The notes under the pieces: model-generated
Database searches by the model: none
Told to the model about the DNA's origin: nothing
What the model saw: only the letters and a program-made list of their open reading frames with translations
Program-made: the position numbers and the translations under genes
DNA from: Bradyrhizobium sp.
Lineage (GTDB): Bacteria; Pseudomonadota; Alphaproteobacteria; Rhizobiales; Xanthobacteraceae
Direction of reading: 5' to 3'
DNA: 64,000 nt
NCBI RefSeq assembly: GCF_030654605.1
Contig: NZ_JAURXB010000066.1
Location: 1 to 64,000 of the forward strand
Shown here: piece after piece, positions 1-7,519 of the stretch
How the letters are laid out: each line of letters begins with the position of its first letter
Numbering within the stretch: position 1 is the stretch's first letter

Positions 1-247
1 AGGGGCTTGCGGGAGGGTACCGGCAACACTCTTAGCGCAGCTCGCAGCACTTGCGCAATTTTATTGCGCGTGCGCCGCGTCATGTTTCCACCTCACCGGG
101 AAAATTCGCGTATATGGATTGCAATTCTTGCATAGCTTGCCAGATATCCTATCTTGGATTTGACACTTTCAGCGCCGCCGCGATGGCTATCCGGGCGCAT
201 TCCGCGCAAGCGCTGGCCAAATTCCCTTAAGAGAGGGACCTGCCTCT
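1..247. other. upstream region of trxB, no supported gene
   Basis: This stretch precedes trxB. It holds an inverted repeat GCGCAA (53-58) / TTGCGC (64-69) that could be a regulator site or part of a promoter. A minus-strand reading frame starting with ATG at 82 stays open to the window edge, but only 27 codons are visible and I do not recognise them. A purine-rich GAGAGGGA lies just before the trxB start. Confidence 0.4.
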
Positions 248-1213
248 ATGCCTGCCCCCATCCATGCCAAGGTCGTCATTATCGGTTCCGGCCCGGCCGG
301 CTACACCGCGGCCATCTACGCCGCGCGCGCGATGCTCGAACCCGTGCTGATCCAGGGCATGCAGCCCGGCGGCCAGCTCACCATCACCACCGACGTGGAG
401 AATTATCCGGGTTTTGCGGACGTGATCCAGGGGCCGTGGCTGATGGAGCAGATGGAAAAGCAGGCGGCCCATGTCGGCACCAAAATGGTCACCGATCTCG
501 TCACCAAGCTCGAACTCGGAGAGCGGCCGTTCCGGCTGACCTGCGACAGCGGCGACGTCTATCTCGCCGAAACCATCATCCTCGCCACAGGCGCGCAGGC
601 GCGCTGGCTCGGCACGCCGTCGGAAGAGAAGTTCAAGGGCTTTGGCGTCTCGGCTTGCGCGACCTGCGATGGGTTTTTCTACCGCGGCAAGGAGGTCATC
701 GTGGTCGGCGGCGGCAACACCGCGGTCGAGGAAGCGCTGTTCCTGACCAACTTCGCGTCGCAGGTAACCATCGTGCATCGCCGCGATCATTTCCGCGCCG
801 AGCGCATCCTGCAGGACCGCCTGTTCAAGCACCCCAAGATCAAGGTGGTGTGGGACAGTGCCATCGACGAAATCTGCGGCACCGAGAATCCGGGCAAGGT
901 CACCCATGTCAGGCTCAAGAACGTCAAGACCGGCACGCTGACCGAATTGCCGGCCGACGGCGTCTTCGTCGCGATCGGACATGCGCCGGCGACCGAACTG
1001 GTGCTCGGCCAGGTCAAGCTGAAGCCATCGGGATATGTCGAGGTGGCGCCGAACTCGACTGCAACTTCGGTGCCCGGCCTGTTCGCCGCCGGCGACGTCG
1101 CCGACGAAACCTGGCGGCAGGCGGTCACCGCCGCCGGCCTCGGCTGCATGGCAGCCCTCGAGGCCGAACGCTTTCTCGCGCTGCGCGCCAGCGACCGCGC
1201 GGCGGCGGAATAG
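248..1213 (+). CDS. trxB: thioredoxin-disulfide reductase
   Basis: This 321-aa flavoprotein uses NADPH to reduce thioredoxin in the cytoplasm. The N-terminal FAD-binding motif GSGPAG is near residue 13. The redox-active CATC (Cys137, Cys140) and the second Rossmann motif GGGNTA (about 157-162) follow in the order expected for low-molecular-weight bacterial TrxB. The C-terminal FAD motif GLFAAGDVAD is present, and the length is normal for the family. The ATG at 248 has a GAGAGGGA ribosome site. The LysR gene follows closely on the same strand, suggesting a two-gene unit. Confidence 0.95.
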   Translation: MPAPIHAKVVIIGSGPAGYTAAIYAARAMLEPVLIQGMQPGGQLTITTDVENYPGFADVIQGPWLMEQMEKQAAHVGTKMVTDLVTKLELGERPFRLTCDSGDVYLAETIILATGAQARWLGTPSEEKFKGFGVSACATCDGFFYRGKEVIVVGGGNTAVEEALFLTNFASQVTIVHRRDHFRAERILQDRLFKHPKIKVVWDSAIDEICGTENPGKVTHVRLKNVKTGTLTELPADGVFVAIGHAPATELVLGQVKLKPSGYVEVAPNSTATSVPGLFAAGDVADETWRQAVTAAGLGCMAALEAERFLALRASDRAAAE

Positions 1214-1251
1214 CCATGCCAAGATCTCGAACACGCGACGGATTTACCGAT

Positions 1252-2145
1252 ATGGATTGGGACAAGCTGAAGGTGTTTCACGCGGCGGCGGAAGCGGGCA
1301 GCTTCACGCATGCCGGCGAGCAGCTTGGGCTGTCGCAATCGGCCGTGTCGCGGCAGGTCAGCGCGCTGGAGCAGGAGCTCTCGGTGTCGCTGTTCCATCG
1401 CCATGCGCGCGGCCTGATCCTCACCGAGCAGGGCGACCTGTTGTTTCGCACCGCGCATGACGTGTTCATGCAGCTGCAGGCGGCGCGCGCCAAGCTCACC
1501 GACAGCCGCGAGCGGCCGAGCGGCGATCTCAAGATCACGACCACCCCGGGGGTCGGCATCAACTGGCTGATTCCGCGGCTCGGCGAATTCACCGCACTGT
1601 ATCCGGAGATCCGGATACAGCTGATCGTCACCGACGAGGAACTCGATCTGTCGATGCGCGAGGCTGACGTGGCGATCCGCACCCGCAAGCCGACACAACC
1701 CGATCTGATCCAGCGCAAGCTGTTCGCGATGGGCTTCCACGCCTACTGCTCGCCGGAATACATCAAGCGGTTCGGCACGCCGCGCACCCTCGACGAGCTC
1801 GATGCGCATCGCATCATCACGCTCGCCGACGGCCAGGTCGCGCCGCATCTGCAGAACCGCAACTGGCTGGTCGAGGCCGGACGCAACGGCTCCGGTCCGC
1901 GCGAAGTGTATTTCAAGGTCAACAACATCCTCGGCCTGGTGCGCGCCTGCCAGCAGGGCCTCGGCATTGCCGCCCTGCCGGACTATCTGGTCGAGGAAAA
2001 CAACCGCCTGGTGCAGCTGTTCGGCGAGTCGGATTCGATCCAGCTAGACACCTATTTTGTTTATCCCGAAGAGTTGAAGTCGGTGGCGCGGGTGCAGGTG
2101 TTCCGCGACTTCGTGGTCAGCAAGGCGCAGCGCTGGCCGTCGTAG
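1252..2145 (+). CDS. LysR-family transcriptional regulator
   Basis: A 297-aa LysR-type regulator. The N-terminal winged helix-turn-helix begins MDWDKLKVFHAAAEAGSF and includes the recognition region LSQSAVSRQVSALEQEL. A substrate-binding domain from about residue 90 follows, with the usual GLGIAALPDYL near the end. An alternative ATG at 1216, three bases after the trxB stop, would add 12 residues; I prefer 1252 because LysR proteins usually start just before the first helix. It sits directly downstream of trxB and is probably co-transcribed. The inducer and targets cannot be read from the sequence. Confidence 0.88.
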   Translation: MDWDKLKVFHAAAEAGSFTHAGEQLGLSQSAVSRQVSALEQELSVSLFHRHARGLILTEQGDLLFRTAHDVFMQLQAARAKLTDSRERPSGDLKITTTPGVGINWLIPRLGEFTALYPEIRIQLIVTDEELDLSMREADVAIRTRKPTQPDLIQRKLFAMGFHAYCSPEYIKRFGTPRTLDELDAHRIITLADGQVAPHLQNRNWLVEAGRNGSGPREVYFKVNNILGLVRACQQGLGIAALPDYLVEENNRLVQLFGESDSIQLDTYFVYPEELKSVARVQVFRDFVVSKAQRWPS

Positions 2146-2239
2146 CCTGCCGGTTTTTTCACGAACCCCCGGTCTCCGCATGACTGACATGCGACTTGGA
2201 CGGTTGCTGCGAGGCACTTACGCGGATCATAATGTTTTC

Positions 2240-2378
2240 ACGCTGAGTTTTCGTGTTGCGCATTTGTCCCCCTCCTCCAGTGGCGCGAGCGCTCAGTAAT
2301 CCCTCTTGGAAGGTGATTGTGTCGGCCTCACGTGGCCAATACCTTAAGCCGGGCTCGTTCGAGCCCGGCTTTTTTTTT
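2240..2378 (+). ncRNA. candidate small RNA with anti-Shine-Dalgarno loop
   Basis: This is an intergenic candidate with its own signals. TTGCTG (2204-2209), an 18-bp spacer and CATAAT (2228-2233) form a plausible sigma-70 promoter. CTGAG (2243-2247) can pair with CTCAG (2292-2296). Inside that, TTGCGC (2256-2261) pairs with GCGCGA (2283-2288), leaving CCCCCTCCTCC (2268-2278) in the loop. An intrinsic terminator ends at 2378. C-rich CUCCUCC loops that mimic an anti-Shine-Dalgarno sequence are known from alphaproteobacterial 'cuckoo'-type sRNAs. Assignment to that class is inference; no coding frame explains the stretch. Confidence 0.5.
2346..2378 (+). terminator. intrinsic terminator
   Basis: An 11-bp perfect GC-rich stem (2346-2356 with 2361-2371) with a GTTC loop is followed by an unbroken T run to 2378. 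It lies 200 bp past the LysR stop, so it more likely ends the small RNA candidate than the trxB-lysR message. Confidence 0.9.
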
Positions 2379-2451
2379 GCGCCTGCGACGTACGCGCGCG
2401 GCCGCGGCTCTCGCCGTTGACAGTTTTGCGTTTGCCGATCATCATTCGCAG

Positions 2452-2587
2452 ATGATCACGATTTCGTGCAAGCTGACGCTGTCGAAAAAAGGTCCCCTTC
2501 CGGGGACTGGAGATCGACGCGCGCGATAGGCTTCACGCTCACACGATCCTCAAAACCCCGCCGTCTGGACGGGGTTTTTTTATTGTC
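2452..2587 (+). ncRNA. candidate second small RNA
   Basis: A consensus TTGACA (2417-2422), a 17-bp spacer and CATCAT (2440-2445) predict a start near 2452. The transcript would contain a hairpin GTCCCC/GGGGAC around 2491-2508 and end at an intrinsic terminator at 2552-2581. No convincing ORF lies inside. It could instead be the 5' leader of the downstream dapA-like gene with an attenuator, because that gene starts only 40 bp later on the same strand. Confidence 0.42.
2552..2581 (+). terminator. intrinsic terminator
   Basis: AAAACCCCG (2552-2560) pairs with CGGGGTTTT (2570-2578) around a 9-nt loop, with a T run to 2581. It sits 40 bp before the dapA-like start codon and separates that gene from anything upstream, or acts as an attenuator for it. 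Confidence 0.8.
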
Positions 2588-2620
2588 CCGTCTCCGGCTT
2601 ACCCCCAGGGAGATGGACCC

Positions 2621-3538
2621 ATGACTGACCTTCGATCGCAATTGCAGGGCCTGTGGCTGCCCCTCGTCACGCCGTTCCGCGATGGCGAAGTCGACGAGAC
2701 ATCACTGCGCCGGCTGGCCCGGCACTACGCGGCCGGACCGGTCGACGGCTTGGTCCTGGCGGCCACCTCGGGCGAAGGCATGACGCTCGGCATGGCCGAA
2801 CTGGAGCGCGTCGTCGCACTGGTCCGCGATGGCATCGTCGACGGCGGAGGCACGTTGCCGGTCTGCCTCGGGCTGTCGGGCGCCAGCACGTCGAAGATGC
2901 AGGATGCGCTGGATGAGACGGCCGACTGGCCGATCGACGGCTACCTGATCGCCAGCCCCTATTACGTCAGGCCGTCGCAACGCGGCCTGCTGCAACACTT
3001 TACCGCGCTGGCGGACCATGCCGCGTGGCCGATCGTGCTCTACAACATTCCCTACCGGACCGCGGTCAATATCGACAACGAGACCATGCTGCGGCTCGCC
3101 GAACATCGAAACATCGTCGGCCTGAAGGATTGCGGCGCCGACCGCGCGCAATCGATCGAACTGCTGAGGCAGCGGCCGACCGGCTTTAAGGTCCTGACCG
3201 GCGAGGACGCGCAATATTACGAGGCGCTCACCGACGGCGCCGATGGCGCCATCCTGCTGTCGGCACACATCGAGACCGACAGCTTCGCGGCGGTGCGCAC
3301 GGAGTTGCGGGAAGGCAACCGCGACGCCGCGCTGGCGCGCTGGCAAAGCCTTTCCGAACTCACCAGGCTGCTGTTCGCCGAGCCAAGCCCGGCGCCCGCA
3401 AAATACTGGCTGGCGCGGAGCGGGCTGATCGCGCGCGCCGATGTCCGGCTGCCGATGGTGCAGGTGAGCGCGGAGCTGGCGGCACGGCTGGATGCGGAGA
3501 TGCAACGACGAACGGCAGCGTCAACCCGCGCGGCATGA
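2621..3538 (+). CDS. dihydrodipicolinate synthase family (DapA-like) aldolase/lyase
   Basis: A 305-aa TIM-barrel class I aldolase of the DapA/NAL family. The N-terminus LWLPLVTPF and the GEG loop (ATSGEGMTL) match the family. The catalytic Tyr in YNIPYRT and the Schiff-base Lys in VGLKDCG are both present. The family includes 4-hydroxy-tetrahydrodipicolinate synthase and several sugar-acid or hydroxyproline lyases. This copy is not linked to the smpB/rnc-type neighbours often seen next to housekeeping dapA in alphaproteobacteria, so the substrate is uncertain. A GGGAG ribosome site precedes the ATG at 2621. Confidence 0.8.
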   Translation: MTDLRSQLQGLWLPLVTPFRDGEVDETSLRRLARHYAAGPVDGLVLAATSGEGMTLGMAELERVVALVRDGIVDGGGTLPVCLGLSGASTSKMQDALDETADWPIDGYLIASPYYVRPSQRGLLQHFTALADHAAWPIVLYNIPYRTAVNIDNETMLRLAEHRNIVGLKDCGADRAQSIELLRQRPTGFKVLTGEDAQYYEALTDGADGAILLSAHIETDSFAAVRTELREGNRDAALARWQSLSELTRLLFAEPSPAPAKYWLARSGLIARADVRLPMVQVSAELAARLDAEMQRRTAASTRAA

Positions 3539-3554
3539 CCGGGGCATCGCTCTT

Positions 3555-3580
3555 CATCCCTCCCCTCGTGGGGAGGGATG
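3555..3580. terminator. perfect stem-loop after dapA-like gene
   Basis: CATCCCTCCCC (3555-3565) and GGGGAGGGATG (3570-3580) form an 11-bp perfect stem with a TCGT loop, 17 bp after the dapA-like stop. There is no T tract, so it may be an mRNA 3' end stabiliser or a weak terminator rather than a classic one. The rest of 3581-3721 shows nothing clear. Confidence 0.45.
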
Positions 3581-3721
3581 AGCAAGCCGGCATTCGCCGA
3601 AGCAGCCGCAGCCCCCCGCAATCAACCCGCTCGATTCGGCTGGTTAATGCGTGGTGAAGCCGACAGTTCAAATTCAGCAGTTAGCGAGACGCCGTTTTTA
3701 GAGTTTGAGGCCTATTTGAAT

Positions 3722-3747
3722 CCCCATAACAAAAACGGGGGACGCCA
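3722..3747 (+). promoter_or_regulatory. 5'-UTR hairpin over ribosome site, microprotein 1
   Basis: CCCC (3722-3725) can pair with GGGG (3737-3740), the only purine-rich stretch before the ATG at 3748. The same arrangement recurs in front of the second microprotein. This suggests the ribosome site is masked by a short hairpin; the regulatory effect is inferred. Confidence 0.4.
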
Positions 3748-3897
3748 ATGACCACTCAATCGATCACGAATGCCAAATATCCGGTTTGCGCACGGGCCCG
3801 GCGAATGCAGGACGTCTGGCTGGTGTCGTCATTCGGCCTGTGGGCCGCCATCCTCGGCCTGTCGCCGGTGCTGGCGTTCCGCCTGCTGATGAGCTGA
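3748..3897 (+). CDS. small membrane protein (microprotein 1 of a duplicated pair)
   Basis: A 49-aa ORF with a basic N-terminal third and one hydrophobic segment (about residues 22-46) ending in LGLSPVLAFRLLMS. It shares the pattern Q-D-x-x-W...W-x-x-I-L-x-LSPV-x-x-F-x-x-LM with the next small ORF, and the two also share upstream sequence. That points to a tandem duplication of a real gene. A single transmembrane helix with the basic N-terminus inside is predicted by eye. The function is unknown. Confidence 0.6.
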   Translation: MTTQSITNAKYPVCARARRMQDVWLVSSFGLWAAILGLSPVLAFRLLMS

Positions 3898-3998
3898 AGC
3901 GACCTGACGTGCTCATCGTCGTTAATCGGTGGTAGCACTTGTGGTCAAATGCGAGCGAAATCGCGACCGGCTTTTTAAAATTCGTGCCGTATCAATGT

Positions 3999-4029
3999 CC
4001 CCCACAAGAGCAAAAAACGCGGGGGCGTC
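3999..4029 (+). promoter_or_regulatory. 5'-UTR hairpin over ribosome site, microprotein 2
   Basis: CCCCC (3999-4003) can pair with GGGGG (4021-4025), which is the apparent ribosome site before the ATG at 4030. The intervening loop is A-rich, as in the first copy. Sequence upstream of both hairpins is also similar (a T-rich block followed by an AAT-CCCC-type junction), so the promoter was probably duplicated too. Confidence 0.4.
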
Positions 4030-4164
4030 ATGAACATCGAGAACAATACCTTCCCTGAACCTCAGGGCTTTTCGGTCCAGGACATTCTCTGGGCGGTCGG
4101 CGTCTGGTCGGTGATCCTGACGCTGTCACCGGTGATCATTTTCTACATGCTGATGGTGGCGTGA
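4030..4164 (+). CDS. small membrane protein (microprotein 2 of a duplicated pair)
   Basis: A 44-aa ORF with a polar start and a hydrophobic helix from about residue 19 to 43 (VGVWSVILTLSPVIIFYMLM). It is the diverged partner of the 49-aa ORF 282 bp upstream. The conserved core is Q-D, W, an LSPV turn in mid-helix, F and LM at the C-terminus. Conservation of protein pattern with divergent DNA supports coding. The function is unknown; a small membrane-protein regulator or toxin-like peptide are only possibilities. Confidence 0.6.
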   Translation: MNIENNTFPEPQGFSVQDILWAVGVWSVILTLSPVIIFYMLMVA

Positions 4165-4208
4165 CAATCTTCATCCTCCCCTGAACGGGAGGGCAAGAGC
4201 ACCCAAGG

Positions 4209-4232
4209 AAAAACGCGCGGAAACCGCGCGTT
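4209..4232 (-). terminator. intrinsic terminator of parA
   Basis: AACGCGCGG (4212-4220) pairs with CCGCGCGTT (4224-4232) around an AAA loop. On the minus strand the stem is followed by TTTTTCC, so it terminates the leftward parA-like gene. Confidence 0.75.
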
Positions 4233-4243
4233 CTTTGTCAGAC

Positions 4244-4277
4244 TTGCAGTGCGGCAGAACTTGCAGTGCGGCAGAAC
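4244..4277. repeat. exact 17-bp tandem duplication
   Basis: TTGCAGTGCGGCAGAAC occurs at 4244-4260 and again at 4261-4277, ending on the first base of the parA-like stop codon (read on the minus strand). It looks like a recent slippage duplication. Confidence 0.9.
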
Positions 4278-4960
4278 TATGCCGCCTGCTGCTTGTGCAT
4301 CGCGCCGGTCGCGGATCCATTGCCGCGAATGGCCTTCACCGAGCGTTCGATCGCAGCCCATAGCCGGCTGATTTCCGCCGCCGCGCGACCCTCGGCGTCG
4401 TATTCGCGCGCACCTTCGCCATGGCTGAGCGCCATCAGAAGATCCGCACGGTTGGTGATCTGCCCGCCCCACACCGGCGCGCGGAACTTGGCCAGCGCTT
4501 CCCGCGCGATGGTGACGATCGGGCTCTCCGCCTCGTCACGGCGTGCCGGCGCGCCATTGATCACGACCGCATAGGGCTTGCGCGCGGCGCGGCAGGTCTG
4601 AATGGTTTCCTGCACGGCATTGACATCGAACACGCCCGGCCGCGCCGGAATGATCACCATGGTGGCGTTCTTGATGGCATCGTCGACCACGGCCGACAAA
4701 TTCGGCGGCGTGTCGATGAATACCCACTCGAAGCCGTCGCGCTTGGCCGCGGCCACGATCCCGCTGACGGAATTGACGGCGGTCTTGATCGTGGGTTCGT
4801 TGGTGCCGCGCAGCTTGTGCCAGAGTGTCAATGACCCCTGCGGATCGGCATCGACAAGCAGACAGGGCTTCGTAACCTTATGGACATGCGCAGCGAGATG
4901 GGCGGCAAGGGTACTCTTTCCCGAGCCGCCTTTACGCGATGCGAAAACAATAACGTTCAT
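4277..4960 (-). CDS. ParA/MinD-family ATPase (orphan)
   Basis: A 227-aa P-loop ATPase of the ParA/Soj class. The deviant Walker A KGGSGKST is at residues 10-17 with its signature Lys. Walker A' follows in VDADPQGS, and Walker B-like FIDTPP near residue 80. The length fits the small chromosomal ParA-like proteins that lack an N-terminal DNA-binding domain. No parB or parS is visible, so it is an orphan that may position a cell-envelope or polar cargo rather than segregate DNA. The ATG at 4960 begins the conserved MNVIVFASRKGG. A terminator follows the gene. Confidence 0.88.
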   Translation of the reverse strand: MNVIVFASRKGGSGKSTLAAHLAAHVHKVTKPCLLVDADPQGSLTLWHKLRGTNEPTIKTAVNSVSGIVAAAKRDGFEWVFIDTPPNLSAVVDDAIKNATMVIIPARPGVFDVNAVQETIQTCRAARKPYAVVINGAPARRDEAESPIVTIAREALAKFRAPVWGGQITNRADLLMALSHGEGAREYDAEGRAAAEISRLWAAIERSVKAIRGNGSATGAMHKQQAA

Positions 4961-5137
4961 ACCTTCGCCTCCAGATTGACCCCAGATGGCGAAAATGAAT
5001 CAGCGCGCTGATTCGTGAAAGAAAAATTTACCGCTAAAGTGGACGAAGCCCCGGATTAATCGGCGGAGTGGGCTTTTGAGTCACACCATGCGCCGCAACA
5101 GACTCGAAAAATGAATCTCGATGGCGCTGGAAGGGAG

Positions 5138-5470
5138 TCATTGCGCATTTTTTACGCGCTCACGCTCGGCCTTTGCACGTTGACGCTCTTCCCACTTGCG
5201 TTCGATCCATCCGAGCGCCTGCGCCATCGGCTTTTGCAGGATCGGCACATCCTGCGCGAACAAAACGAGTCCGAGCGGCAGCATCCAGAGTCCCAGGATC
5301 GGCAAAAAGCTGAAGATGCCGCCGATCATCAGCAAGATCGCAAGCGGAATCCGTACCAGGATCGACGACGGCTTGCGCAGCCAGCCGATGAATCTGGCCG
5401 GTCCCGGCGGAAGTTTGTCCTGAAACCAGGCAAAATGCCGATCGAGCTCCTTCCTGGAATGTTCACCCAC
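5138..5470 (-). CDS. small integral membrane protein, PGPGW-like
   Basis: A 110-aa protein. A soluble N-terminal segment contains LPPGPARFIGWL. Hydrophobic helices follow at about 38-55 and 57-75 (with LPILGLWMLPLGLVLFAQD), then an amphipathic, strongly charged C-terminal tail rich in Arg, Lys and Glu. The pattern resembles uncharacterised alphaproteobacterial membrane proteins of the PGPGW type. The role is unknown. It is transcribed in the same direction as its neighbours on both sides. Confidence 0.6.
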   Translation of the reverse strand: MGEHSRKELDRHFAWFQDKLPPGPARFIGWLRKPSSILVRIPLAILLMIGGIFSFLPILGLWMLPLGLVLFAQDVPILQKPMAQALGWIERKWEERQRAKAERERVKNAQ

Positions 5471-5617
5471 TGAATCTCTCCTTGCCCTCAGATGGGGATC
5501 GGAGGCACCGACGCAAGGCGTCGCTCCGTGGTGCCAAGCTTCCGCGGGCGGCGTTGTTCCGGGTCACATGGGGCGAATGTCGAACGAGTCTGCGTGCACG
5601 CCGCTGCTTTTTCTCGT

Positions 5618-5977
5618 TCAGGTTGCCTTCGGCTTCGCAGGCTTGACGGGTTTCTTCGCCTTGGCGCTGGCCGGCTTTCGCGTCTTCGCCGGCGTGATGC
5701 CGAGAGGCTTTCCCGCGCGGGCCGAGCCGACTTCGGACGGCTCGGGCCGGAAATGCGCCCGGCAGCCAGGGCTGAGCTGGGATTTTCGCTGGATCATGCA
5801 GACCGTGATGCGGTCGACGTCCGGGATGTAGGCGCCGCACAGGCGCATCGCATCGCCGGTGCAGGCCTGCTCCTGCTCGGGGGAATAGGCCCGGCTCGCC
5901 GCAGGCCACATCGAGACCGCCAGCGCGGTCGCGAGCATCAAACCAAACTGGAACTTGCCGGACCGGAGCGCAAACAT
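5618..5977 (-). CDS. secreted Cys-containing small protein with Lys-rich tail
   Basis: A 119-aa protein with an N-terminal signal sequence ending near ASRA (about residue 30). A compact domain carries four Cys in the pattern C-x7-C-x12-C-x11-C (ACTGDAMRLCGAYIPD...CMIQRK...GC). The C-terminal tail of roughly 35 residues is rich in Lys, Pro and Ala. This Cys pattern recurs in small exported proteins of Bradyrhizobium. The function is not known. The basic tail could bind polyanions such as LPS or nucleic acid, which is inference. Confidence 0.6.
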   Translation of the reverse strand: MFALRSGKFQFGLMLATALAVSMWPAASRAYSPEQEQACTGDAMRLCGAYIPDVDRITVCMIQRKSQLSPGCRAHFRPEPSEVGSARAGKPLGITPAKTRKPASAKAKKPVKPAKPKAT

Positions 5978-6122
5978 GAATCCTCCCAGGAATCCACTTG
6001 AGGATCCCCTTCGAGAATCCCCTCAAGCATTGATCGGGAGAATTGTGGGTGAACCGCGGCGGATTGGCAAGCAGGGGTCGAGCGCGGGGGCGGGGTCGCC
6101 GTGTCGCGCCCGGATAGCGTCC

Positions 6123-6199
6123 TGGTACAGTTGGGTGGGCTCGAACCACCGACCTCCTGTTCCACAGACAGGCGCTCTAACCAACTGAGCTACAACTGC
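6123..6199 (-). tRNA. tRNA-His (GTG anticodon)
   Basis: The minus strand folds as a full 77-nt cloverleaf with a 7-bp acceptor stem closing on G1-U72, D stem GCTC/GAGC, anticodon loop CTGTGGA (anticodon GTG), T stem GGTGG/CCACC and encoded CCA. The base before position 1 is T, so no G-1 is encoded, and the discriminator is A73. That matches the unusual tRNA-His known in many alphaproteobacteria, which dispense with G-1. Confidence 0.95.
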
Positions 6200-6405
6200 A
6201 TCCTTGGCGAGCCCTTGAAATGGGGTCGCCGAACGGGGCGGAAACTAGGTGCAACGCCGCCCTTTGGCAAGGCCGGTGGATGCCTTGTAATGGTCGATCC
6301 GGAAGCGATAACAGTTCACGCTTGGCAGGCCTCGCCGGGCAAAAAACCCGCGCGCCTCGCCCTCGACGCAGTCCCTTCACGGTCCCTTTGGCGCAGCGCC
6401 CAAAT

Positions 6406-6436
6406 AAAAAGCCCGGGCTGGCCGCCCGGGCTTTTT
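6406..6436. terminator. bidirectional intrinsic terminator after phasin
   Basis: AAAAAGCCCGGGC (6406-6418) pairs with GCCCGGGCTTTTT (6424-6436). It lies 22 bp beyond the stop of the leftward phasin gene and has T runs on both strands. Confidence 0.9.
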
Positions 6437-6457
6437 TTGGGACGCGAAACGGGCCTA

Positions 6458-6889
6458 TCAGGCGGCCGGCTTGAACAGCTTCGACGCGCTGGCCTTGATC
6501 GGCTCGGCGGTCTCCGCCGCAACCTTCTGGCTCAGTTCGGCGAGCTGCTTGGTCTGGGCGGTGAAGGTTTCGAACTGCTTCTTGGCGTGCGAGGTCCAGA
6601 GCTCCATCGCCTCGGTGGGCGACTTCACGCTGAACAGCTCCTGGGCGAAATCCAGCGACGCCGTGGTGTTGGCCTTCATGATTTCCATCAGCTTGGCGGA
6701 ATATTCGCTGGCGCCCTTGCTGACGGTCGTGAACACCGCCTCGATGGTGCCGTTATGGGTCTCGGCGGCATCCTTGAACTTGGCGTAGCTGTCGCGGGCC
6801 TGCGAAACGCCCTTTTCGGCGAACGCACGCATCTGCTCGGGAACTTCGAACGGGATCACGGAAGCAGAGAAAGGATCGGTATTGGCCAT
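6458..6889 (-). CDS. phasin family protein
   Basis: A 143-aa phasin, an amphipathic helical protein that coats polyhydroxyalkanoate granules. The N-terminus MANTDPFSASVIPFEVPEQM and the long alanine-rich helices with the VxSPTEAMELWTSHAKKQ-type block fit the phasin_2 family. I chose the ATG at 6889; an in-frame ATG at 6898 would add three residues but crowds the ribosome site. It lies next to a second phasin on the same strand, with 246 bp between them, and ends at a strong terminator. Confidence 0.88.
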   Translation of the reverse strand: MANTDPFSASVIPFEVPEQMRAFAEKGVSQARDSYAKFKDAAETHNGTIEAVFTTVSKGASEYSAKLMEIMKANTTASLDFAQELFSVKSPTEAMELWTSHAKKQFETFTAQTKQLAELSQKVAAETAEPIKASASKLFKPAA

Positions 6890-7135
6890 GGCTTGCATCC
6901 TTCGCGTTGGGTGAAAAATGTGACCCCTCGCACGCCCCCGGCGCCCACCGGAAAACGTCGAACTGATCACGCAGAACGGGAATGCCCATTGTCGGGCAAC
7001 CAACAGATAACACCCTTAACATGTCAATTTTGTGCATTGCAACGCGATTTTCACCGCAATGCCGCATGGCAGGCCCCAACCGAACGCGCGTTCCGGCTTA
7101 GGAACACGCCAAAACCAACCGTTGGAAGGCGTTTG

Positions 7136-7519
7136 TCAGCTTTTCGGCTTGGCGGCGTCCATCGCCGCCTTGCTGACGATCTGGCCCATCTCGCTGGCCT
7201 GCTCGGCCAGCGACCGCATCTGCGCCTGCACATATTCGGTATGCAGCCGCATGATTTCGGTCAGGTCCTTGGCGTGCAGCAGCGATTGGGCATAGTCCAG
7301 CGACGCCTGGACGTTCTTTTCGGCGTAGGACATCGCCTTGGCGCCGATATCCTTGGCGCCGGCGGCAACCGCCTCCCGCTTCTCCTCGATGGTTCCGGCG
7401 GTCGTTTGCGCGCCGCTCAGGAACTTCTCGAAGGCCTGGCGGGCCTGGTCGAAGCCGGCCTCGGCCATCGATCGCATTTCCTGGGGAATCTCGAAAGGGT
7501 CACGTCCTTGTTCGCTCAT
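7136..7519 (-). CDS. phasin family protein (second copy)
   Basis: A 127-aa paralogue of the neighbouring phasin. It starts MSEQGRDPFEIPQEMRSMAE and carries the same fold: the DPFEIP/DPF-type start, a FEKFLSGAQ helix and an L-T-E-I-M-R-L-H block equivalent to PTEAMELW in the other copy. The AGGAG ribosome site is 8 nt before the ATG at 7519. The two tandem but separately spaced phasins probably form heteromeric granule coats, which is inference. The gap 6890-7135 shows no further gene. Confidence 0.87.
   Translation of the reverse strand: MSEQGRDPFEIPQEMRSMAEAGFDQARQAFEKFLSGAQTTAGTIEEKREAVAAGAKDIGAKAMSYAEKNVQASLDYAQSLLHAKDLTEIMRLHTEYVQAQMRSLAEQASEMGQIVSKAAMDAAKPKS

Noticed and set aside
154..2145. 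A 663-codon open frame spanning trxB and lysR
   Set aside because: Its first 350 codons are out of frame with the clear trxB gene and are Arg/Gly-rich shadow sequence; only the lysR part is real.
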